DNA from: Pseudomonadota bacterium
GTDB lineage: Bacteria > Pseudomonadota > Alphaproteobacteria > Acetobacterales > Acetobacteraceae
Assembly: GCA_021826485.1 (NCBI GenBank)
Contig: JAKAZX010000063.1
Coordinates: 1-13,344, forward strand
DNA: 13,344 nt
Reading direction: 5' to 3'
A program made the translations under genes and the position numbers. Below the pieces are notes generated by a model that saw only the letters and a list, made by a program, of their open reading frames with translations, searched no databases and was not told where the DNA came from. Below, piece by piece: positions 8,874-13,344 of the stretch. Every line of letters starts with the position of its first letter. Position 1 is the first letter of the stretch.

Positions 8874-9794
8874 TCAGCGGCGGCGACGGCGGCGCAGGCC
8901 GGCGAGCGCGGCGACGCCGAGGCCGAACAGGCCGAGCGAGGCCGGCTCCGGCACCTTGTAGGTGTCGTTGTGCAGTTCGCCGCCGCCGGTGAAGGTCTTG
9001 GCGAACAGCGTGCCGTTCAGGGCGCCGCCGGAGATGCCCACCGACGCCTTCGGCGCCAGCACCGAAGCCTGCCAGTTGCCGAGCTTGACGGAACTTGCCG
9101 TCTCGAAATTGAAGATCACGTTGCGCAGCGCCGGGGCGTTCCAGTTGCTGCTGGACGGGTCGGTGAAGTTGCCGCTGCTGCCGCTGCCGGTGACATCGAC
9201 CACGACGCTTGCCACGCCGCTGCCGAGATTGAAGTCCACGCGCGCGTTCTGCAGGTCGCTTTGCAGCGCCGCACCGGTCAGCGAGAACACCGCGACTCCG
9301 CTGGAATTGGCGACCGCATCGAACTCCGCTGCCCCGCCCTGGTCCACGATGGAACTGTTCGCGGTCAACCCGGCAAGAGTGTTCGAGAAGTTCAGCAGCG
9401 TGGTGGTATAGTCGCTCAGCGGCAACACCGGTCCGGATTTGATCTGGCTGCCGCCGCCGTTGAAATTGACCTGACCGTTGCTCAGATTCCCCGTGTAGTA
9501 CAGGTCGCCGCCATTGTCGATGTTCTTGCCGCCGCCGGAGACGGTGCCGTAGACATCGACCGCCTTGTTGTTTGGCAGGTCGCTGCCGTTGTTGAAGAAC
9601 GTGGCGCTGCCGGACAGCGTGCCACCGATCACCGCCGCCCCTTCGATGTCGGAGTTGGTGCTGGCGTTGCCGCTGGTGATCAGGTTGAACTGGTCCAGGA
9701 TCTGCGTCGCGGTCGGCGGCGCCGCTTGGCTAGCGCCCGCGGACAGGCAAACGCCCGCCGCTGCCATCAGTCCCAGTCGTACTGCCCTGCTCAC
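8874..9794 (-). CDS. secreted choice-of-anchor A protein with PEP-CTERM sorting tail
   Basis: The 306 residues begin with a signal peptide (basic SRAVRLG, a hydrophobic stretch, and probable cleavage after AGASQA). The body matches the choice-of-anchor A domain: an N-terminal QFNLITSGNASTNSDIEGA and a C-terminal part with ASVLAPKASVGISGG, GTLFAKTFTGGGELHNDTY. It is rich in Asn, Ser and Gly, with no Cys outside the signal peptide. The tail is a PEP-CTERM signal: VPEPASLGLFG, a short hydrophobic helix, then six arginines. Known biology: such tails are recognised by an exosortase that anchors or releases proteins at the outer surface, often with exopolysaccharide. No exosortase gene is in this window. 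The GTG start at 9794 gives the best signal peptide but lacks its own ribosome binding site; it overlaps the stop of a five-codon mini-ORF. The function of the protein body is unknown. Confidence 0.9.
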   Translation of the reverse strand: MSRAVRLGLMAAAGVCLSAGASQAAPPTATQILDQFNLITSGNASTNSDIEGAAVIGGTLSGSATFFNNGSDLPNNKAVDVYGTVSGGGKNIDNGGDLYYTGNLSNGQVNFNGGGSQIKSGPVLPLSDYTTTLLNFSNTLAGLTANSSIVDQGGAAEFDAVANSSGVAVFSLTGAALQSDLQNARVDFNLGSGVASVVVDVTGSGSSGNFTDPSSSNWNAPALRNVIFNFETASSVKLGNWQASVLAPKASVGISGGALNGTLFAKTFTGGGELHNDTYKVPEPASLGLFGLGVAALAGLRRRRRR

Positions 9795-9808
9795 GTGCTG
9801 CCCGTCAT
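9791..9808 (-). CDS. five-codon mini-ORF overlapping the start of the PEP-CTERM gene
   Basis: On the minus strand AGAGGAAACCGG (a strong Shine-Dalgarno with ideal spacing) is followed by ATG at 9808, then ACG GGC AGC ACG TGA. Its stop shares four bases (GTGA) with the GTG start of the choice-of-anchor A gene at 9794, the geometry seen in translationally coupled gene pairs. The peptide itself (MTGST) is probably meaningless; the likely role is to load ribosomes that restart on the GTG. An alternative is a one-base error or frameshift near the start of the gene, although the downstream GTG frame already gives a complete signal peptide. Confidence 0.4.
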   Translation of the reverse strand: MTGST

Positions 9809-9856
9809 CCGGTTTCCTCTTGTTAACTAGCGGATATGGATGCGTCTACGCAAGAG

Positions 9857-11191
9857 CTAAGCGGCCCGGCGCGGCTGCGTGGGCAGCAGGTCAGCCAGCC
9901 GATCCTCCGCCCGCAAGCGGCGGCGGACCGCCAGAATCGCATCGCGCGCCGCCCGATCGCCCCGCTCCGCCGCCAGGATCGCCAAGCTGCGCACGAACAC
10001 ATCCCGCTGGGCATTGCTGCCGCCCAGCGCCGCCAGCCCGGCGGCGAGCGTCCCCAACTCGGCGCGGCGACCAGCCTCCGCCACGCCGACAAGGGCGCGG
10101 CCGAGCGGCAGGCCGACCTGCCGCGCCACCACCCCCTGCTCGCCGCGCGCATGGGCCAGCCCCGCGACCAGCTCGCCGGCGGCCGCGGCATCGCCGACCG
10201 CCAGCAGCGCCAGCAGCCGGTGCAGCGCCGCGAACAGCAGCACCGTTTCGCCCCGCCGGCGCCGCGCGATCGCCGCCAGTTCCTGCCAGCGCGGGCCGAC
10301 CGCGATCCCGTGCTGGCGCAACCGCCACAGCAGGGAGACCGCGTTGGCGTAGTCGCGCATGTCCTCGGACGGCTCGGCGCGGATTTCCCGGTCGTACAGG
10401 TCGAGCGCCGCCGCCACGTCGCCCTGGGCGAGCCGGAACAGCGCCAGATGCCACGCCAGATGGCCGGCAAAATTGTTGCAGCCCTGCCAGTCGGCCCGCC
10501 GCGCCTCGATCCAGGCGGCGCCGGCGGCGGGCTGCCCGGTCATCTCATGGACATGGGCGACGGCGTGGATCGCCCAGGGATCGGCCGGCGTGTGGGCGAT
10601 CGCGGCCCGGCCGAACCGCTCGGCGGCGGCGTAGTCGCCGGCTTCCTCCAGCGCGAAGGCATGGCAGCCGAGGACGTAGCCATAGCCTGGCATGTCCGCG
10701 CTCCAGGCCGGCAGGACGGCCGCGGTCAGGCGGCGCATGCCGGCCCCGTCGCCACCCAGGAAGCACAGCGCGGTCGCTAGCTTGACGAACAGCAGCAGGC
10801 CGGGCCGGCGCCGCAGCGCCGTCGCCAGCACCTCCGCCGCCGCCAGCGGCCCGGTCGCGAGGCCGGCCGCCAGCGCCCCGGCCAGCGCCGCCTCGTCATC
10901 GGTCCGCGGGCCGGACGGCAGCTTCGACAGAACCCGCCGCGCCGCCGCCACCGTCTCGGCCCGCGCCGCCAGCAGCAGCGTCAGGCCGCGCAGGGCCAGC
11001 GCCGCCGGCATCCCGGGCGCGGCGGCCAGCGCCCGCTCCAGGCAGTCCGGCACGTCGCGCCGATAGGCCGCCAGCCCCTCCGCCGCATCGGCGAAGGCCG
11101 CCAGGGCTGCGGGGTGCTGCGTGGTATGGCGCAGGCCGAGCCGGTCGATGCCGGCGGCGGGGGCGCCGCGATCAGGCGGAAGATGGGTCAT
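9857..11191 (-). CDS. TTC38-like tetratricopeptide repeat protein
   Basis: The 444 residues form an all-helical, Ala- and Leu-rich protein resembling the tetratricopeptide repeat protein 38 (TTC38/StaR-like) family. The family signatures are visible: DPWAIHAVAHVHEMTG (204-219) and HLAWHLALFRLAQGD (244-258), followed by AALDLYDREI, with further TPR-like helix pairs on both sides. The molecular function of this family is poorly known; a protein-interaction scaffold is the safe reading. There is no signal peptide or membrane segment, so it should be cytoplasmic. The ATG at 11191 has AAGGA seven bases upstream and overlaps the anti-sigma gene by 20 bases, implying co-translation. The PEP-CTERM gene follows after 62 bases, so the three genes likely form one transcript. 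Confidence 0.85.
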   Translation of the reverse strand: MTHLPPDRGAPAAGIDRLGLRHTTQHPAALAAFADAAEGLAAYRRDVPDCLERALAAAPGMPAALALRGLTLLLAARAETVAAARRVLSKLPSGPRTDDEAALAGALAAGLATGPLAAAEVLATALRRRPGLLLFVKLATALCFLGGDGAGMRRLTAAVLPAWSADMPGYGYVLGCHAFALEEAGDYAAAERFGRAAIAHTPADPWAIHAVAHVHEMTGQPAAGAAWIEARRADWQGCNNFAGHLAWHLALFRLAQGDVAAALDLYDREIRAEPSEDMRDYANAVSLLWRLRQHGIAVGPRWQELAAIARRRRGETVLLFAALHRLLALLAVGDAAAAGELVAGLAHARGEQGVVARQVGLPLGRALVGVAEAGRRAELGTLAAGLAALGGSNAQRDVFVRSLAILAAERGDRAARDAILAVRRRLRAEDRLADLLPTQPRRAA

Positions 11192-11432
11192 CCGAGGGTC
11201 CTTCGCCGCGCTCGCGCGCCGCCAGCACCGCCGCCTCGACGTCCGGCGCCGGGCCGGGCAACGGAGTCTGGCGGACCAGGCGGCGCAGTTTTTCCAACTG
11301 GTCGTAATAGGCCCGGCACATGTCGCAGGCCCGCAGGTGCCACCACGCTTCCAGCCGCCGCCGCCAGGGCAGCGTGCCTTCCATGTAGTCGGTGGCCAGT
11401 TCGCTCATGTCGCGGCAGGTCGGCATCGGCAT
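11172..11432 (-). CDS. small soluble zinc-finger anti-sigma factor (zf-HC2 type)
   Basis: The 86-residue protein has the layout of a zinc-binding anti-sigma (ZAS) domain: C6 near the N-terminus, then H32, C36 and C39 in WHLRACDMC (an H-x3-C-x2-C motif), surrounded by helices typical of proteins that clamp an ECF sigma factor (SELATDYMEGTLP and RAYYDQLEKLRR). It has no membrane helix, so it would act in the cytoplasm, perhaps responding to oxidation of the zinc site, as in known soluble ZAS proteins. The obvious partner is the sigma factor transcribed divergently from 11501. AAGGGAG lies nine bases before the ATG at 11432; a second ATG two codons later is a possible alternative start. The last 20 bases overlap the TPR gene. 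The anti-sigma role is inferred from motif and context. Confidence 0.85.
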   Translation of the reverse strand: MPMPTCRDMSELATDYMEGTLPWRRRLEAWWHLRACDMCRAYYDQLEKLRRLVRQTPLPGPAPDVEAAVLAARERGEGPSDDPSSA

Positions 11433-11461
11433 CGGCTCGGTCTCCCTTTCCCCGCCACTAT

Positions 11462-11487
11462 CGCGAGACTCGACGCAGCAAGTCGCG
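11462..11487. repeat. imperfect inverted repeat in the sigma/anti-sigma intergenic region
   Basis: CGCGAGACT (11462-11470) and AGTCGCG (11481-11487) are complementary over seven base pairs with a two-base bulge, separated by ten bases. It lies in the 68-base space between the divergent anti-sigma and sigma genes, where both promoters must be. It could be an operator for a shared regulator, but short GC-rich repeats of this quality arise by chance. Confidence 0.2.
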
Positions 11488-11500
11488 TTACAACCGCCGC

Positions 11501-12256
11501 ATGCCGCCGGCCGCGCAGGATGCCGAATTCGACAGCGCCGACTTCCTCGCCCGCCTGCGCGCCGGCGAGGATGCCGCGTACCGCCGGCTGATCCGGCGCT
11601 TCCATGGCTCCCTGGTCGGGACCGCCAGCGCCATCATCGGCAGCCGCGCCCAGGCGGAGGAGGTGGTGCAGGATGCCTGGCTCGCCGTGTTCGCCGGCAT
11701 CGGCCGGTTCGAGGGGCGGTCAAGCCTGGCGAGCTGGCTGTTCGCGATCGTGCTCAACCGCGCCCGCACCCGCGCGAGCCGGGAGGGGCGGATGGTCGCC
11801 CTGCCGGCGCTGGATGCCGGCGATGCCGCGGAGCGCGCGGTGCCGCTGGACCGGTTCCAGCCGGACGGCCACTGGACCGAGCCGCCGCGGCTGTGGGACG
11901 AGCTGGACCCGGAGCGCGTGGTGGGCGGCCGGCAACTGTTCCTGCACGTGCAGGACGCGATCGCGAAGCTGCCGGCCGGGCAGAAGGCGGTCATCATCCT
12001 GCGCGACATGGAGGCATGCAGCGCCGAGGATGCCTGCCGCCTGCTCGGCATCTCGCCGGAGAATCAGCGCGTCCTGCTGCACCGCGCGCGCGGGCGGGTG
12101 CGGCGCACGGTGGAACTGCTGCTGGACGGCACCGCGCCCGCCGCCGCCGTTGCGCGGACCGCGGCGCCCGCGCCGAAGCGGCCGGGCGGCGCCGTGCTGC
12201 GCTTCCTGGCACGGCTGTTCGCACCGCAGCACTTCGCGGCTAGACTGGCGGGATGA
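11501..12256 (+). CDS. ECF-type RNA polymerase sigma factor
   Basis: The 251 residues contain a sigma-70 region 2 (about 25-95: YRRLIRRFHGSLVGTAS, then QAEEVVQDAWLAVFAGIGRF, then SLASWLFAIVLNRARTRA) and a region 4 helix-turn-helix (about 148-203: AIAKLPAGQKAVIILRDMEA, then CRLLGISPENQRVLLHRARG). There is no region 3 between them, as in ECF (group 4) factors. An unusual tail of about 45 residues after region 4 (Ala/Pro-rich, then RFLARLFAPQHFAARLAG) is not needed for sigma function. The ATG at 11501 lacks a Shine-Dalgarno; TACAAC at 11489-11494 resembles a -10 element, so the mRNA may be leaderless. The nucleoside hydrolase gene starts within its stop (ATGA). Its likely anti-sigma is encoded divergently. 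The stimulus and target promoters are unknown. Confidence 0.9.
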   Translation: MPPAAQDAEFDSADFLARLRAGEDAAYRRLIRRFHGSLVGTASAIIGSRAQAEEVVQDAWLAVFAGIGRFEGRSSLASWLFAIVLNRARTRASREGRMVALPALDAGDAAERAVPLDRFQPDGHWTEPPRLWDELDPERVVGGRQLFLHVQDAIAKLPAGQKAVIILRDMEACSAEDACRLLGISPENQRVLLHRARGRVRRTVELLLDGTAPAAAVARTAAPAPKRPGGAVLRFLARLFAPQHFAARLAG

Positions 12257-13182
12257 CCCCTCGCCCGACCATCATCGACTGCGACCCCGGCACCGACGAC
12301 GCGATCGCGCTGTGGCTCGCCCTCGCCTCCCCGGAACTCGACGTGCAGCTTGTCACCGCGGTCGGCGGCAATGTCGGCCTCGCGCACACGCTGCCGAACG
12401 CCGCCGCCATCGTGGCGCTCGCCGGCAAGCGCATCCCGGTCGTCGCCGGCGCCGACCGGCCGCTGCTCGGCCGGTTCATCGATGCGGCGCATGTGCATGG
12501 CGACAACGGCCTGGGCGGGCTGATCCTGCCGTCCGGGCCGCCGCCGCAGGCGGGCCTCGCCAGCGATGCGATCCGCGCGCGGCTGCGCGAAGCGGCGCCA
12601 CGCTCCGTCACCCTGATCGGCCTCGGCCCCGCGACCAATCTCGGCCTGGTGTTCGCGACCGAACCCGAACTCGCCGACCGGGTCGCCGAGATCGTGCTGA
12701 TGACCGGCGCGGTGGGCGAGGGCAATGCCACGCCCGCGGCCGAGTTCAACGCCTGGAATGATCCGGAGGCGCTGGCGATCGTGCTCGCCTGCGGCGCGCC
12801 GGTGGCGCTGGCGACGCTGGACGTGACCAATCAGGCGCTGTGCACGCCCGACCACATCGCGCAGTTGCGCGCCGCCGGGGGCGGGGCCACGGCCGACGCC
12901 GCCGCGCGCATCTGGCAGGCGGTGAAATTCTCCCGCCGCTCCGGCGGGCTCGGGCACGAGCAGCATGATGCCTGCGCCGTCGCCTGGGCGGTGGCGCCGC
13001 ATCTGTTCCGCCACGCGACGGTGCTGGCCGAGGTGGATTGCGGACCGGGCATCGGCCGGGGCCGGACGGCGGTGGACCGCTGGCACCGCAGCGGAAGGGG
13101 CAGCCCGGCAACGCTGCTGGAAACGGTGGACGCCGCCGGCTTCTTCGCCCTGCTGATCCCGCGTCTGGCCGCCCTGCCCTGA
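12253..13182 (+). CDS. inosine-uridine preferring nucleoside hydrolase (IUNH family)
   Basis: The enzyme hydrolyses the N-glycosidic bond of ribonucleosides, releasing base and ribose for salvage. The 309 residues match the family length. The calcium-binding signature is intact as D9-C-D11-PGT-D15-D16, and the other active-site elements are present: HGDNGLGG (82-89), TGAVGEGNATPAAEFNAWNDPEA (key residues E164, N166 and N169-D170), and HDACAVA with H238 and D239 near the C-terminal end of the site. The histidine suggests a purine/pyrimidine hydrolase of the IUNH type, but substrate preference cannot be settled. There is no signal peptide, so it is cytoplasmic. The ATG overlaps the sigma factor stop by four bases (ATGA), so translation probably depends on the sigma gene. 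A stem-loop starts at its stop codon. Confidence 0.92.
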   Translation: MTPRPTIIDCDPGTDDAIALWLALASPELDVQLVTAVGGNVGLAHTLPNAAAIVALAGKRIPVVAGADRPLLGRFIDAAHVHGDNGLGGLILPSGPPPQAGLASDAIRARLREAAPRSVTLIGLGPATNLGLVFATEPELADRVAEIVLMTGAVGEGNATPAAEFNAWNDPEALAIVLACGAPVALATLDVTNQALCTPDHIAQLRAAGGGATADAAARIWQAVKFSRRSGGLGHEQHDACAVAWAVAPHLFRHATVLAEVDCGPGIGRGRTAVDRWHRSGRGSPATLLETVDAAGFFALLIPRLAALP

Positions 13183-13206
13183 AAGCCCATCGAAGACAAT
13201 CAGGGC
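13176..13206 (+). terminator. weak stem-loop at the end of the nucleoside hydrolase gene
   Basis: GCCCTGA (13176-13182, containing the stop codon) and TCAGGGC (13200-13206) form a perfect seven-base-pair inverted repeat with a 17-base loop. There is no T-run after it, so it is not a classical intrinsic terminator; it could act as a weak 3' end or be chance. Confidence 0.2.
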
Positions 13207-13344
13207 GGCACCGCAGATATTCCCCCGTCATCAACTCACTTGAATGGATTGCTGTGAGATGTGTGCGTCGCGGAGCTTTGCGTTGGCGATGACGATGAGC
13301 TTTCGCATGAGAGCGGTGATGGCGACGAGGGGCTTTTTGCCGCG
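13183..13344 (-). mobile_element. right-hand fragment of an IS110/IS1111-family insertion sequence
   Basis: From about 13183 the DNA becomes visibly less GC-rich than the preceding genes, and a transposase C-terminus lies in it. The element continues past the window edge. Its inner boundary cannot be fixed: IS110-type elements usually lack terminal inverted repeats and leave no clear duplication, so 13183 is only the first position after the neighbouring gene. The 47 bases between that gene and the transposase stop would contain the element end. Confidence 0.5.
13231..13344 (-). CDS. IS110/IS1111-family transposase, C-terminal 37 residues
   Basis: Read on the minus strand from the window edge, the frame gives RGKKPLVAITALMRKLIVI, then ANAKLRDAHISQQ and a TGA stop at 13231-13233. 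The pattern GK-x-x-x-VA-x-TA-x-MRKL-x-x-x-x-NA-x-x-R is characteristic of the C-terminal end of IS110/IS1111 (DEDD-type, Transposase_20) enzymes, which move their element using a bridge RNA made from the element's own flanks. The N-terminal RuvC-like domain and the rest of the C-terminal domain lie outside, so it cannot be said whether the copy is complete. Confidence 0.75.
   Translation of the reverse strand, partial: RGKKPLVAITALMRKLIVIANAKLRDAHISQQSIQVS

Noticed and set aside
9824..9853. A sigma70 promoter for the PEP-CTERM gene on the minus strand (TTGCGT, 18 bases, TAGTTA).
   Set aside because: The implied start site would fall inside the ribosome binding site of the mini-ORF, so it could not give a usable message; co-transcription from the TPR gene is simpler.
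9565..10785. A roughly 400-codon plus-strand frame opposite the TPR gene.
   Set aside because: Its product is a Pro/Arg/Ala-rich run with no domain, and it is the shadow of the well-supported TPR and PEP-CTERM genes on the other strand.
11114..11500. An extended N-terminus for the sigma factor starting at 11114.
   Set aside because: The extra 129 residues overlap the anti-sigma and TPR genes on the other strand and are low-complexity; sigma region 2 starts soon after the ATG at 11501.

Overview
The window is a very GC-rich, densely coding piece of an alphaproteobacterial chromosome. The arrangement dusB(nifR3)-ntrB-ntrC-ntrY-ntrX is a hallmark of Alphaproteobacteria. A PEP-CTERM surface protein and the overall composition make a member of Rhodospirillales/Acetobacterales (an Acetobacteraceae-like organism) the most likely source; that placement is inference.

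Layout. (1) Positions 1-941, minus strand: ispF (isoprenoid precursor synthesis) followed 11 bases later by the N-terminal 148 residues of a DmdC-like acyl-CoA dehydrogenase that runs off the window. (2) Positions 1025-8849, plus strand: a tight operon dusB-ntrB-ntrC-ntrY-ntrX-trmO whose genes overlap or lie only a few bases apart, apart from a 58-base gap before ntrY. It encodes a tRNA dihydrouridine synthase, two sensor kinase/response regulator pairs of the nitrogen and redox control family, and a tRNA-t6A37 methyltransferase-like protein. A sigma70-like promoter sits so close to the dusB start that the mRNA may be leaderless. (3) Positions 8874-11432, minus strand: a soluble zinc-binding anti-sigma factor, a TTC38-like TPR protein (overlapping by 20 bases) and a secreted choice-of-anchor A protein with a PEP-CTERM tail. 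The last gene starts at a GTG that overlaps the stop of a five-codon mini-ORF carrying the only good ribosome binding site. (4) Positions 11501-13182, plus strand: an ECF-type sigma factor, divergent from the anti-sigma gene, and an inosine-uridine type nucleoside hydrolase joined by an ATGA overlap. (5) Positions 13183-13344: less GC-rich DNA holding the C-terminal end of an IS110/IS1111-family transposase on the minus strand.

How it fits together. The ntr operon links nitrogen sensing (NtrB/NtrC) with membrane-based sensing (NtrY/NtrX) and two tRNA-modifying enzymes. NtrC keeps the GAFTGA loop needed to contact sigma54 and NtrX does not, so the two regulators probably work by different mechanisms. 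The second half looks like a small regulon in which a sigma factor and its anti-sigma factor are divergently transcribed, with the anti-sigma gene leading into a TPR protein and a surface protein. Apart from local rearrangements (stand-alone ispF, trmO in the place usually held by hfq-hflX), no wholly unknown system is evident; the sigma/anti-sigma/TPR/PEP-CTERM cluster and its mini-cistron are the parts that most deserve attention. No RNA genes, CRISPR arrays or long gene-free stretches were seen.
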